Origin: an uncultured Alphaproteobacteria bacterium
GTDB taxonomy: Bacteria; Pseudomonadota; Alphaproteobacteria; Rhodobacterales; Rhodobacteraceae
Assembly: GCA_929200255.1 (NCBI GenBank)
Contig: CAKMYZ010000013.1
Span: 1 to 64,000, forward strand
Length of the DNA: 64,000 nucleotides
Reading direction: 5' to 3'
Shown: in pieces, positions 1 through 8,142 of the stretch
Numbering within the stretch: the first letter of the stretch is position 1
How the letters are laid out: each line of letters opens with the position of its first letter
Notes under the pieces: generated by a model
Databases searched by the model: none
The model's input: only the letters and a program-made list of their open reading frames with translations
Told to the model about the DNA's origin: nothing
Made by a program: the position numbers and the translations under genes

Positions 1-393
1 TCCGTCTGGGGAAAGGGGACCTCCGTCAATCAATCGATTTGTGCAACAAAGCCGCAGGACAGGTCAGCGATTATATCGGCGCACGGGCACTTCTCGGCGG
101 CCTGCCAAACGTCAAATGGCTGCTCGGAGATCGTGGCTATGACGCTGACTGGTTCCGAGAAGCGTTGAAAGACAAAGGCATACGCGCCTGTATTCCGGGT
201 CGAAAGCAGCGCAAGACGACGGTCAAATACGACAAGCGCAGATACAGACGGCGCAACCGGATCGAACGGATGCTCGGCAGGCTCAAAGACTGGCGACGCG
301 TCGCAACCCGCTATGACCGCTGTCCCAAGGTCTTCCTTTCATCCATCGCGCTCGCTGCTGTCGTGATCTACTGGGTATGAATCCTGACCCTAG
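1..393 (+). mobile_element. IS5-family element remnant (3' part, decayed transposase)
   Basis: The reading frame ending at 380 encodes the C-terminal part of an IS5-family DDE transposase. It has the DRGYDADWFREAL block around the second catalytic Asp and a RRNRIERMLGRLKDWRR block with the catalytic Glu. Homology starts near AGQVSDYIGA (about base 52). The frame continues upstream to the window edge and reads RLGKGDL, which resembles an earlier part of such transposases, so an internal deletion of roughly 30 residues is likely. The first Asp is not present in the window. The right terminal inverted repeat CCTGACCCTAG lies at 383-393, just after the stop. The element is truncated and almost certainly inactive. 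Confidence 0.8.
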
Positions 394-441
394 GAATGAA
401 ATTGAACGCCGAGGAATCTCAGACAGGGTGGTATACTGGCC

Positions 442-837
442 ATGACAAAGCTTAATCTTCAACAGCGCGTAGATGCGTTTAGCGATGGACAGGGTCGGAA
501 CCTTGACCATGGAACTTACCTTGAAGAGCTTGGATTGGACTTCAGATATGTATTTCTTGATGATCGCAACCTGGCTGGTGCCGTGATACCCGGTTCGAAC
601 TTTTCCGGCATGGTTTTGGAGAACGTTGATTTCTATGGCGCAAACTTGGGTGGTGCAAATTTCTCTGGGGCGGTCCTTAAGAATGTCGACTTCACGAATG
701 CGAATCTCGACAATGCCAATTTCACAAACGCTACAGTTGTTGGAGGTAGCTGGTTCAGAGCAACTTGCATAGATGCGCAGGTTGCAGGGCTTACCTTTTC
801 CGGGACTAATCTGGAACGAACATTCCCTCAGCTTTAG
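442..837 (+). CDS. Pentapeptide-repeat protein
   Basis: This 131-residue protein has a non-repetitive N-terminus (1-42) followed by about 17 uninterrupted pentapeptides (residues 43-127). Repeats such as NFSGM, DFYGA, NLGGA and NFTNA match the A(D/N)LXX consensus of a right-handed quadrilateral beta-helix. No signal peptide or membrane segment is visible, so it is probably cytoplasmic. Qnr and MfpA proteins of this fold mimic DNA and protect topoisomerases, but they are longer (about 180-220 residues), and many pentapeptide proteins have no known role, so function stays open. It begins 49 bases after the IS5 right end and converges on the divergent EF-Tu gene. The upstream ribosome site is weak (AGGGTGG at 424-430). 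Confidence 0.8.
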   Translation: MTKLNLQQRVDAFSDGQGRNLDHGTYLEELGLDFRYVFLDDRNLAGAVIPGSNFSGMVLENVDFYGANLGGANFSGAVLKNVDFTNANLDNANFTNATVVGGSWFRATCIDAQVAGLTFSGTNLERTFPQL

Positions 838-1082
838 TAGCGTGATCATCGGACGATTTCGGTCATAACTCACAGGTTTTTTGTCCAGCCTACCGGCAGC
901 AGTCGTTGGAGCAGTAGTAGCGAATGCGCACTTTGTCCCGGTTGCAGTCATCGACGGCGGGATCCTCGAACGGCAGCCAGCTGCAACCACTGGATGATTG
1001 ACGGCTACACGTGCAAGATGCCAAGTTGAGGCCACCGCTCAAAGCCGACGCAGCCAAGTCACCTTACGCAACAAGGCTTGCA

Positions 1083-1113
1083 CCATGGCCCCAGATGACA
1101 TCCGGGGCCATGG
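1083..1113 (-). terminator. Hairpin downstream of the EF-Tu gene
   Basis: A perfect 10-bp inverted repeat (CCATGGCCCC at 1083-1092, GGGGCCATGG at 1104-1113) encloses a further GAT/ATC pairing. It begins 13 bases past the EF-Tu stop codon. There is no clear U-tract on the minus strand, so it may be a weak or Rho-assisted terminator, or an mRNA-stabilising hairpin. Confidence 0.5.
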
Positions 1114-1125
1114 CTTTCTTGACTT

Positions 1126-2313
1126 TCAGGCCGTCACGTCCGTGACGATGCCTGCACCGACGGTGCGCCCGCCTTCACGCAGGGCAAAGCGGACGCCTGC
1201 TTCGATGCCGACGGGCTTGTGCAGCGTAAACGCCGCTTCAACCCGATCACCAGGCATCACAGGCAGATCGTTGGTCACGCTGACCACCCCGCTCACATCG
1301 GTGACACCGAAGTAGAACTGCGGCGCATAGCCGGTGGAAAAGGGCGTGTGACGGCCCCCTTCATCGGCATCCAGCACAAAGATCTCAGCCCGACCAGACG
1401 CGAAGGGTTTGATCACTCCCGGCGCGCTGAGGATCTGGCCGCGCTGGACCTCGTCCCGCTTTAGACCTCGCAGAAGCAGACCGACGTTCATACCTGCCCG
1501 TGCTTCGGGGACGTCACGACGAAAGGCTTGAGTGCCAGTGACGATCACCTCGGCCCCATCATTGGACAGACCGATGATTTCCACTGGTTCACCGACTTTG
1601 ACGGTTCCGCGCTCCACCCGGCCGGACACAACAGTGCCGCGACCCGGAATGGTGTGCACGGCCTCAATCGGCATCATGAACGGGCTGTCAAAATCTCGGA
1701 CAGGGTCAGGGAAATGACTATCCATGGCGTCGACCAATACTTTCACACAATCCACTTCGGGTGCATCGACATTGCCTGCTATTACAGCCTCAAGCGCCTG
1801 CACGGCAGAGCCAAAGATGAAGGGTGTATTCTCGTACCCTTGTGCTTCCAACAATGCACCTGTTTCCAGCTCGATCAGTTCGGCCATGTCAGCACGCTCT
1901 ACTTCAGCCAACATGTCCATCTTGTTCACGAAGACCACCATGTGGCCGACGTTCACCTGACGGGCGAGCAGGATATGCTCGATCGTTTGCTTGGCCGCCC
2001 CTTCGGTGCCATCCACCAACAGGATCGCCCCGTCCATCTGGGATGCGCCAGTGATCATGTTTTTCACATAATCGGCGTGACCCGGACAGTCGATGTGGGC
2101 ATAGGTCCGGGCTTCGGACTCGTACTCCACATGGGACGTGTTGATGGTGATGCCGCGCGCCTTTTCCTCGGGCGCTTTGTCGATCTGGTCAAACGACATC
2201 GCCTGCCCGCCGAGACGGGCTGCCTGTACTTGCGTCAAGGCAGAAGTCAGGGTCGTTTTACCGTGGTCGACATGACCGATAGTGCCGACATTCATGTTCA
2301 GTTTCGTAGCCAT
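1126..2313 (-). CDS. Divergent elongation factor Tu paralogue
   Basis: This 395-residue protein has the full EF-Tu architecture. The G domain holds GHVDHGKT (13-20), RGITI (53-57), DCPGH with the catalytic His (75-79), NKMD (130-133) and SAV in place of the usual SAL (169-171). Beta-barrel domains 2 and 3 follow and end in [10 protein letters not shown]. It is not the normal Rhodobacterales EF-Tu: the leader before [11 protein letters not shown] is shortened, and the sequence differs throughout domains 2 and 3. Equivalents of E. coli R333 and T334 are Gly336 and Val337, and R327 is Ala330. Positions matching Q124, R230, G257, G275, R288, G316, Q329 and A375 are unchanged. A strong AAGGAGA site (2321-2327) fixes the ATG, and both lie in the loop of a possible CGTAGC/GCTACG hairpin (2305-2336). 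No tRNA or ribosomal genes adjoin it. It is probably a functional GTPase acquired by transfer; a role in EF-Tu-inhibitor tolerance is inference. Confidence 0.93.
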   Translation of the reverse strand: MATKLNMNVGTIGHVDHGKTTLTSALTQVQAARLGGQAMSFDQIDKAPEEKARGITINTSHVEYESEARTYAHIDCPGHADYVKNMITGASQMDGAILLVDGTEGAAKQTIEHILLARQVNVGHMVVFVNKMDMLAEVERADMAELIELETGALLEAQGYENTPFIFGSAVQALEAVIAGNVDAPEVDCVKVLVDAMDSHFPDPVRDFDSPFMMPIEAVHTIPGRGTVVSGRVERGTVKVGEPVEIIGLSNDGAEVIVTGTQAFRRDVPEARAGMNVGLLLRGLKRDEVQRGQILSAPGVIKPFASGRAEIFVLDADEGGRHTPFSTGYAPQFYFGVTDVSGVVSVTNDLPVMPGDRVEAAFTLHKPVGIEAGVRFALREGGRTVGAGIVTDVTA

Positions 2314-2386
2314 TTCTGGTTCTCCTTTTTGCTACGAGCGCCGCCCCACGTCCGCTGGCCTAGCGAATGCAAGACGGCCATTGGTA

Positions 2387-2400
2387 TTTGGCGCGCCAAA
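2387..2400. promoter_or_regulatory. 14-bp perfect palindrome upstream of EF-Tu gene
   Basis: TTTGGCGCGCCAAA is a perfect palindrome lying between the terminator of the upstream small ORF and the EF-Tu start codon. It may be an operator for the EF-Tu paralogue. No -35/-10 pair could be assigned with confidence around it. Confidence 0.35.
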
Positions 2401-2431
2401 TTCTGGTGTCGGGTCAGTTCTGGCCCGAAAT

Positions 2432-2464
2432 AAAAAAAACCCGGCGGGCTTTGGGCCATCCGGG
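2432..2464 (-). terminator. Rho-independent terminator between small ORF and EF-Tu gene
   Basis: On the minus strand a stem CCCGG/CCGGG (5 bp), an AT/CG internal mismatch and GGC/GCC (3 bp) enclose the loop CCAAA. Eight consecutive T follow. This is the clearest intrinsic terminator in the island. It ends a transcript coming from above 2464, presumably that of the 30-codon ORF, or acts as an attenuator ahead of the EF-Tu gene. Confidence 0.7.
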
Positions 2465-2513
2465 GTCTCATTTCGGAACCGTGTCGGAGGCCATCAGCCT
2501 CCGGGAGTGTCAA

Positions 2514-2606
2514 TCACAGAGGCAAGTCGATTTTCCATGCGTCATCACCTGCAACGGCCAAGGCCGGTACATCGCGCATGTTCAATTCTTCAAAAGCCAA
2601 AGTCAT
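2514..2606 (-). CDS. Small ORF, 30 codons, unknown
   Basis: The peptide starts MTLAFEELNMRD, continues VPALAVAGDDAW and ends KIDLPL before TGA. A Shine-Dalgarno-like AGAGGA lies a few bases before the ATG. After the stop come a GGAGG/CCTCC hairpin and then a strong T-tailed terminator, so the ORF and terminator together look like a complete small transcription unit. It has no Cys and almost no Ser or Thr, so it does not resemble a thiopeptide precursor. It could be a leader peptide for the EF-Tu gene, a conserved small protein or a chance ORF. I do not recognise it. Confidence 0.4.
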   Translation of the reverse strand: MTLAFEELNMRDVPALAVAGDDAWKIDLPL

Positions 2607-2792
2607 GGGTGGTCCTCTATTTGAAGGACCGCATCTAATGACAGCGCCTGCACATTGCAAGGGTTTTGTCAGGCAACCGAACACCATCTGAATTTACCGC
2701 CCACCGGCTCCGGAAACCATCATCCCGCTGGAACGCAGGCCGATCATGCACTAACAATCAAATTGGACCCGTCAGATAGGGCTGCTCACCAC

Positions 2793-3135
2793 CGCTTCTT
2801 CATCACCGCCGGTCAGGTGGGTGACTGCACTGGTGCTATGACTTTGCTGAGCGGTCCACCGGATGCAGAATGGCTTTTGGCCGATCACGGCTATGATGCC
2901 GATTGGTTCCGCGAAGCCTTGTCAGACAAGGGTACAAAGCCCTGCATCCCAGGTCGCAAGTCCCGCAACAAGGTCGTCAGATACGACAAGCGCCGCAACC
3001 GTATCGAACGGATGTTCGGCAGGCTCAAAGACTGGCGACGCGTCGCAACCCGCTACGACCGCTGCCCCAAGGTCTTCCTGTCAGCAATCGCCCTTACCGC
3101 AACCGTCATATTTTGGTTATGAGGCCTGACCCTAG
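2793..3135 (+). mobile_element. Second, distinct IS5-family remnant
   Basis: From RFFITAGQVGDCTGA to the stop at 3122 this reads as the C-terminal third of an IS5-family transposase, with DHGYDADWFREAL (His for the usual Arg) and RRNRIERMFGRLKDWRR. Four residues present in the first remnant (YRRR type) are missing here. The right terminal repeat CCTGACCCTAG is at 3125-3135. Upstream of about 2793 the frame stays open to 2655 but no longer looks like transposase. It lies in the same orientation as the 1-393 remnant and is nearly identical to it over the last 80 bases, but much more different before that. The two are therefore different elements rather than recent copies. Confidence 0.75.
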
Positions 3136-3144
3136 CAAATGACC

Positions 3145-4410
3145 CTATTTGGACCCATAAGCGCTGACTTCAGACAATTTAGGTGTATTCAAAATTGTTT
3201 TGTGCACACCCCTGCCCGTATCGATCTCGACAAAAACAGTCGCGCGCAGTTGCTCTATTTTTTTGGAAAGCTCTGCGTTGTCTGCCCCATCCAAAAGGAT
3301 GTAACCCAAGGCATTGGCTGCCTTGGTGTAAGGCGCCACGTCTTGCCCCTCTTCAAAGAAGCACTTGAAGTCAGCAATCACGCCTTCGATTTTCAGATCG
3401 TTCAGGCCCGAGATTGACACCAGCCGACCGGTTTGATCGGCCACGATAGTGACCAAAGCGCTGGAACGCTGGTATTTTGCATCAACTGAGAGTGTCTCAC
3501 CCAAATGCAGCGCAACTGCGGCTGGAACGTAATCAACCCCGTAGGCCCGGTCGAGCAGGAGACTAAGGCCATTCCCACCAGCGCGGGCGCCCATCTCGAT
3601 GATGTGTAAAACATCATCATTGCTGAGCACCACATCACAGGTGACCGGGCCCGCGGTGATATCCAATGCAGCGCAGATCCTTTCGACATAGCTGCGCATG
3701 CGTTCCTGCAGCTCATCGGGAATCTCTGCGGGCATCACATAATGCATCGGTATCATCAGTGGCGGCATTGTCATGAATTTCTGCGAGACAGCCATAAACT
3801 CGACCTTATGATCGCGAATGAAGCAGTCGACGGAATAATGCTGGCCCTCAACCAACTGTTCACAGATCAGCGTATTTGTTGGCGATATTGCAGCTGCATC
3901 TGCGATCGCCGCATCCCGTTCTTGCGCATCACGGACCAGCAAGACACCCTTACTACCAGAACTGTCATTGGGTTTCACCACAAAGGGAAACGCCCAGTTC
4001 TTTACAGCGTCTAGCATCTGCTCTTTGCCAGAGCATTTCACATGCCCATGGGACGGAAGCCCAGCCTGTGCGAGGCTTTCCAGAAAGTATCCCTTGTCCA
4101 TTGAGGCATGAACAGATGCCAAGGACACAGGTTTGGGGGTATGGAACACGCGGGCCAGTTCATACTCGCACATCCGGCCTGCGTCGCTGGCCTGGCTATA
4201 GATCGCATCAATCTGTCGACCCGCAAGCACGTCTTTGATCGCAGTATCATCGTGTACGCTGATCGGAAACGTTTCGTCGGCATATTGGAAGGCAAAAGCA
4301 TCTGGATTGCCGTCAAATCCAATGATGTGCAATCCCATCTCGCGCGCGGCGAGATAGGACGTCGATTGATCCGGACTTCCGCCCAAAAATACGATGGTCT
4401 TCTTTGACAT
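3145..4410 (-). CDS. ATP-grasp family ligase
   Basis: This protein of about 421 residues has the layout of an ATP-grasp carboxylate-amine ligase. An N-terminal Rossmann-like pre-ATP domain starts IVFLGGSPDQSTSY. A central lid follows with FPFVVKPNDSSGSKGV, the ATP-binding Lys/Gly loop. The metal-binding C-terminal part reads HIIEMGARAGGNGL. Such enzymes activate a carboxylate as an acyl phosphate and join it to an amine or thiol; the substrate cannot be told from sequence. I place the start at ATG 4410, preceded by AGGATGACTTG, rather than the TTG one codon earlier. It follows the GT2 gene with only a few bases between, so they are probably co-transcribed. Attachment of an amino acid to a glycan is one possibility. 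Confidence 0.8.
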   Translation of the reverse strand: MSKKTIVFLGGSPDQSTSYLAAREMGLHIIGFDGNPDAFAFQYADETFPISVHDDTAIKDVLAGRQIDAIYSQASDAGRMCEYELARVFHTPKPVSLASVHASMDKGYFLESLAQAGLPSHGHVKCSGKEQMLDAVKNWAFPFVVKPNDSSGSKGVLLVRDAQERDAAIADAAAISPTNTLICEQLVEGQHYSVDCFIRDHKVEFMAVSQKFMTMPPLMIPMHYVMPAEIPDELQERMRSYVERICAALDITAGPVTCDVVLSNDDVLHIIEMGARAGGNGLSLLLDRAYGVDYVPAAVALHLGETLSVDAKYQRSSALVTIVADQTGRLVSISGLNDLKIEGVIADFKCFFEEGQDVAPYTKAANALGYILLDGADNAELSKKIEQLRATVFVEIDTGRGVHKTILNTPKLSEVSAYGSK

Positions 4411-4414
4411 CAAG

Positions 4415-5335
4415 TCATCCTAGCCTTGGGTGGATTTCGCCTTCGAATTCGTAGTAGTCATCCTGCGGATCCAGCAAAACGTTGGCCTCGCGCACGAAAT
4501 AAGTGAATTGATGGGTCACCTCTTTGACGCACCGGCCAAGGTAGATTGATTGAATCCAGAACCCGAATGAAAACAAGACAGTCAGCGCACCGGCCAGCCA
4601 ACTACCCGCAAAACAAACTAGCAGTAGGCACAGCAGTGTGACCACCAGGAAAAAGTTCAACGGCACAAGCGAATGCCCCAGATACAAATCCTTGGTCGAT
4701 ACCAGTGACATCATGAGTTTGAATTTCGACTCGCCCATTTCACGAGGTAGATGGGGAACCTCGACGAAGTCGTAGGTCATACCGGTGGCAACAGCCTCGG
4801 GCATAAAATAGAGATAGGCGGATTCTGAATTGTTGATGACCTTCTTGGCGACGCGCGCATCGATAATTCGAAACGTTGAGGCATGCTGCGGCATGTCGAT
4901 GCCCAGAACATGGCGCGAGATATAATGCTGCCCCATGGAACCGATGATCTTTTGTGCGCCATCCTTGCGGCCACGACGCAGGGCAAACACCGCGTCATAC
5001 CCTTCCTCTGCCTTCGCGAAGAGATCAGGGATGCTTTCTGGTGGGGATTGCAAGTCAGCGTCAATCTGGATGATCCAGCGTTTACTTGCGTATTTGAAAC
5101 CAGCACGCATGCCGGCCTCTAACCCAAAATTCTTGGTAAACGACAAGTATTTCACGCGGTCATCTGTTTCCGCCAGCTCTTTGATCAAAGGCAATGTGCG
5201 GTCCGTGCTGCCATCATCAATGTAGATGATTTCAAACTCACCCATAGGGTCCAATACAGTTTTCAACCGCTCGTAGATCGCGAAAACGTAGTCCTGTTCG
5301 TTACAACAGGGGATGATGACACTGAAGCTGCTCAT
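4415..5335 (-). CDS. GT2-family glycosyltransferase, DPM1/ArnC-like
   Basis: The protein has 306 residues and starts with a GT-A fold: VIIPCCNEQ, DDGSTD (40-45) and the DAD metal-binding motif (92-94). Two C-terminal transmembrane helices (about 223-243 and 246-266) and a short cytoplasmic tail follow. This is the architecture of polyprenyl-phosphate glycosyltransferases, which load a sugar from a nucleotide donor onto undecaprenyl phosphate at the inner membrane. It is the fourth or fifth gene of a minus-strand run (PRTase, GT2, ATP-grasp) and probably supplies a lipid-linked sugar to the same glycan. The sugar is unknown. Confidence 0.88.
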   Translation of the reverse strand: MSSFSVIIPCCNEQDYVFAIYERLKTVLDPMGEFEIIYIDDGSTDRTLPLIKELAETDDRVKYLSFTKNFGLEAGMRAGFKYASKRWIIQIDADLQSPPESIPDLFAKAEEGYDAVFALRRGRKDGAQKIIGSMGQHYISRHVLGIDMPQHASTFRIIDARVAKKVINNSESAYLYFMPEAVATGMTYDFVEVPHLPREMGESKFKLMMSLVSTKDLYLGHSLVPLNFFLVVTLLCLLLVCFAGSWLAGALTVLFSFGFWIQSIYLGRCVKEVTHQFTYFVREANVLLDPQDDYYEFEGEIHPRLG

Positions 5336-5371
5336 TCATGTATTCTTTGCATTGTATTTGGGTCAGGGCAT

Positions 5372-6355
5372 TTAGGTCGGGACGGCATCCGCCATCGCAG
5401 GCGCGCCAGCGAAAATGTCGTCATAGGCTTGATCAACACTATTCATCCTAAGCCGGAATGTATCCTGCCTTGATAGGACGGTGGAAAGGCGGAACGCCTT
5501 GTTCGCGTCACCCGCTTCCACGATCAATCCATTCACCACCTCGATCAAGCGCGACAACACGGCGCCGTCCATATCATCGCGGCGCCCCATCAAATGGTCA
5601 CGCAGCAATGTCAGATATGGGGTCGCTCTTTCCCTGAAATACACCAATGTTGCAAAGGCCAAATTTGCCAGAGCTGATGGACGAAGATAGTTGATCGCTG
5701 CCTGCAATTGGCCGTAATCTTCAAAGAAATATGCGATCAACTTAGAGGTGGTATAGTTCTCTTCGTTGTTCAGCAACGTCGCGTAGATTTCTGCGCCGAC
5801 CAAATCAACGACGAACCGGTTAAGGAAGCGTTCGTAGCTGGGGTCTCCGGCGGCGCGAAAATCAGCCAGCACGAAGCACGTGCTCAGTTCACCGTATTGC
5901 GCTAGAAGCTCGCCCGATTTTGCAATCGCCGTACCGGATGCAATACCATCATCAACAAGAATGACCTTCTTGTCTTTGACCTTGTCCTGATCGGCACTGT
6001 CCAAGGTAATGCTGCGATTCTGGATTCTGTCCGCCGTTGATTGTGCGGCATAGTCGGTTGTGGTGTTGTCTCTTTTTCCTAACCCAACGCAGGGAACCCC
6101 AAGACAGGTGGCGACGCGGCCACTTACATGAGCAATGGCATTCGGCACAGCCCCGTGACCGGTGCCGGGATACGCCAACACCCATTTATCGGGTTCAACA
6201 TCAACGCCGGGGAGTGTTTCGACGATACGCTCTGCCAATTCGCGCGCATATGTTTCAATTGACCGTTTTTGACCCAACTTAAGTAACGAGTATTGAAGCG
6301 CCCTGCTGTCATCTCTTGCATCGCTCGAAAAGTGATCTATCATTGATATCTTCAT
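5372..6355 (-). CDS. Type I phosphoribosyltransferase-domain protein
   Basis: The 327-residue protein carries the PRPP-binding signature VILVDDGIASGTA (residues about 131-143), preceded by a typical beta-strand and flexible hood region. A further 180 residues form a C-terminal, probably helical domain not found in short purine PRTases. A start at ATG 6355 is supported by AAGAGAGAT just upstream; a TTG 30 bases earlier is less likely. Type I PRTases usually act on nucleobases, but nothing here points to nucleotide salvage. It lies between a histidine phosphatase and a membrane glycosyltransferase, so I infer that it transfers 5-phosphoribose from PRPP to a glycan or lipid acceptor. A regulatory or salvage role cannot be excluded. 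Confidence 0.8.
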   Translation of the reverse strand: MKISMIDHFSSDARDDSRALQYSLLKLGQKRSIETYARELAERIVETLPGVDVEPDKWVLAYPGTGHGAVPNAIAHVSGRVATCLGVPCVGLGKRDNTTTDYAAQSTADRIQNRSITLDSADQDKVKDKKVILVDDGIASGTAIAKSGELLAQYGELSTCFVLADFRAAGDPSYERFLNRFVVDLVGAEIYATLLNNEENYTTSKLIAYFFEDYGQLQAAINYLRPSALANLAFATLVYFRERATPYLTLLRDHLMGRRDDMDGAVLSRLIEVVNGLIVEAGDANKAFRLSTVLSRQDTFRLRMNSVDQAYDDIFAGAPAMADAVPT

Positions 6356-6401
6356 ACTATCTCTCTTCGTTTCGGGTAAAAACAAAAGAACTCACTACAA
6401 A

Positions 6402-7097
6402 TTACAGGCCTGTGTATTCTCCGCTTGATCGCCCAATATCGGCAAGGTGGTAGGAATCATTGAGAGAATGAACAAACCACCCCTCTTGCTTGAAAACGAA
6501 ACGCGAAAGCGAACAGTTGTCGAGTTGCACGCGATATGTCAGGCGATCGTTGAAGCCTAAAATGTAGTGAAACAGGCATTTCAACGTCAGCGCATGACTA
6601 ACCACCATCACATTGAGTATGGGTTTTGCCTGCACGAGCTGCGGATTAAAGATTACACGATCTTCCAGCCAGCTTGAAACCCGACGTTCTACCATACGTT
6701 GAGATTCACCCTCAGGTGGGGTAAACAGCGGACCTTTGGTATTGATGTAGCGCAGCCGCTCAGCTGAATAGATCTCGTCCCGGTTCTGGCCTTCCCACAG
6801 CCCTTGGGACAATTCGGTCAATTCCCCGACCGTCTCGACCTGATCAACGGGGTAGCCGATCCCTTCACAAATGTGTCGGGTGGTTTCTTGCGCACGCGGC
6901 AACGGGGACGAAAAGAACAGATCAATTTCGGTTCCCTCATCGCGCAGCCGCGCACCCAAACGCCTACTTTGATCTTCACCCCTGCTTGACAACGGCGTGG
7001 TCTCGGACCTCCCCCCAATCAGCCTCGGTTGGCGATTCAATTCAGATTCGCCATGCCGGACAAAGTGGAAAACGATGTGGGTATTCTGGTGAAGCAT
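6402..7097 (-). CDS. Histidine phosphatase superfamily protein
   Basis: The 231 residues contain the family motif FVRHGESELNR (phosphorylated His15), the SSPLPRAQET block with its conserved Arg, the acid-donor ELSQGLWEG region and a C-terminal VVSHALTLK with the second catalytic His. Members range from phosphoglycerate mutases to sugar phosphatases. The GLWEG region and genomic setting fit a phosphatase rather than a glycolytic mutase. It lies 46 bases upstream of the phosphoribosyltransferase in the same direction. Removal of a 5-phosphate after phosphoribosyl transfer would be a natural task, which is inference. Confidence 0.85.
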   Translation of the reverse strand: MLHQNTHIVFHFVRHGESELNRQPRLIGGRSETTPLSSRGEDQSRRLGARLRDEGTEIDLFFSSPLPRAQETTRHICEGIGYPVDQVETVGELTELSQGLWEGQNRDEIYSAERLRYINTKGPLFTPPEGESQRMVERRVSSWLEDRVIFNPQLVQAKPILNVMVVSHALTLKCLFHYILGFNDRLTYRVQLDNCSLSRFVFKQEGWFVHSLNDSYHLADIGRSSGEYTGL

Positions 7098-7126
7098 TCT
7101 TGCATTCCCCCTTTTCGTTCAGCAGG

Positions 7127-7819
7127 TTAGGCCGACCTGCCAAGCAGGACGCTCAACCGGTTGAACGGTCGGAAGGAATAAAGAGTGACGATCGCCGCGA
7201 GGATGAAATGCACGGTGATAAAGGCATATGCTTCGTATTTTGTCGGATAGTGCCCGATCCGTACTTTGATGTGTGATGCCCAGTGCCACACTTCTGGAAT
7301 AGGTCCCTGACCTGGGGTTGTCACCAAATAGGCCAGATCCTCGATCCCGGACAGCATGATAAGCAACAGTGCAAAAAGCAGGCGCAGCGTCGCCGTCGTG
7401 GAACCACCACCCAACCGGAAAGCGAAGCCCAAAAGAAGGATAATGTAAGGTACAAGGATCAGTACAATGTAGTACAATCCGCCACTTTCATTTTCAAAAC
7501 CTTCCCAAAATATCCGAGGGACAAACAGGCCGAAGAATACTAAAAACCCTAAGTACAAGAAGAATAAATTGAACCGGCCTTTCGCGATAAGCTCGATATC
7601 CAAAGTCGCAATCGCCAAGGCGCCAAAGACAAACGGAAGCAATTTGAACAGCAACACACCAAGGCTTGCGACTTCTCTGTCGTGACCCATCTGAGTGTAC
7701 ACGATGTAAGCAAAGAAGATGGCTACAACCCCGTAACCAAAACTGAATTTCATTTTTGTCGAAAGCATCTGCTGTTTAATCCCGTTATTCAAGTTTGCGA
7801 TCGAAAACCGCGAGTTCAA
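7127..7819 (-). CDS. Integral membrane protein, unknown
   Basis: The protein of 213-230 residues is very hydrophobic, with about six transmembrane helices (for example FGYGVVAIFFAYIVY, LLPFVFGALAIATLDI, YYIVLILVPYIILLLG and ITVHFILAAIVTLYS). A soluble loop of about 35 residues, rich in His and Trp (EVWHWASHIKVRIGHYPTKYE), precedes the last helix. No family was recognised. The start is uncertain: TTG 7819 has GAAGAG upstream, while ATG 7768 begins nearer the first helix. It is placed upstream of the phosphatase gene in the same direction and probably belongs to the same operon. Confidence 0.65.
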   Translation of the reverse strand: MNSRFSIANLNNGIKQQMLSTKMKFSFGYGVVAIFFAYIVYTQMGHDREVASLGVLLFKLLPFVFGALAIATLDIELIAKGRFNLFFLYLGFLVFFGLFVPRIFWEGFENESGGLYYIVLILVPYIILLLGFAFRLGGGSTTATLRLLFALLLIMLSGIEDLAYLVTTPGQGPIPEVWHWASHIKVRIGHYPTKYEAYAFITVHFILAAIVTLYSFRPFNRLSVLLGRSA

Positions 7820-8142
7820 GGCAACTCTTCACACAAAAAAATTCCCCCGAAGAAAAGAGGAAACTCAACGTAAAATCACGCAACACAGAAGCACTGGCAG
7901 AATTCTTTTCAGAAAACGCAGCGCAATACTAATTCGAAGCGGAACCTATACGGGAGCTTTTCTTTGTCAACCAAGAATAGAAAGAAAGGGGGGCGGTATT
8001 GCCGATCGGGTGGTTTTGGGCGCTCGACAACCATCTCAGAGTCATAAAAAACTGGTAGCCACAATCCCCGTGATCGATTCTTGCGCGCCACCCATCCAAT
8101 TCTTCCGCGACGTGCTCCTTGGGCAAAGATCAACCCCGCCCA
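7820..8142. other. AT-rich intergenic stretch without a supported gene
   Basis: This gap separates the membrane-protein gene from the acyltransferase gene, both on the minus strand. It is clearly more AT-rich than its surroundings, with A- and G-runs such as AAAGAAAGGGGGGCGG. Short reading frames on the minus strand (for example 7909-8133) show no recognisable composition or ribosome site. It may hold the promoter of the operon that runs to 3145, but no -35/-10 pair is convincing. Confidence 0.4.

Noticed and set aside
283..1035. 250-codon minus-strand reading frame
   Set aside because: It is antisense to the IS5 remnant and the pentapeptide gene and shows no protein-like pattern.
838..1125. 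Possible tRNA gene beside tuf
   Set aside because: EF-Tu genes often neighbour tRNA-Trp or other tRNAs, but no cloverleaf, TTCRA loop or CCA end is visible here.
2514..2606. Thiopeptide or other RiPP precursor paired with a resistant EF-Tu
   Set aside because: The peptide has no Cys and almost no Ser or Thr, and no modification enzymes lie nearby.
1..3135. Composite transposon with two identical IS copies
   Set aside because: The remnants differ clearly outside their last 80 bases, both lack their left ends, and they are in the same orientation. They are separate old insertions.
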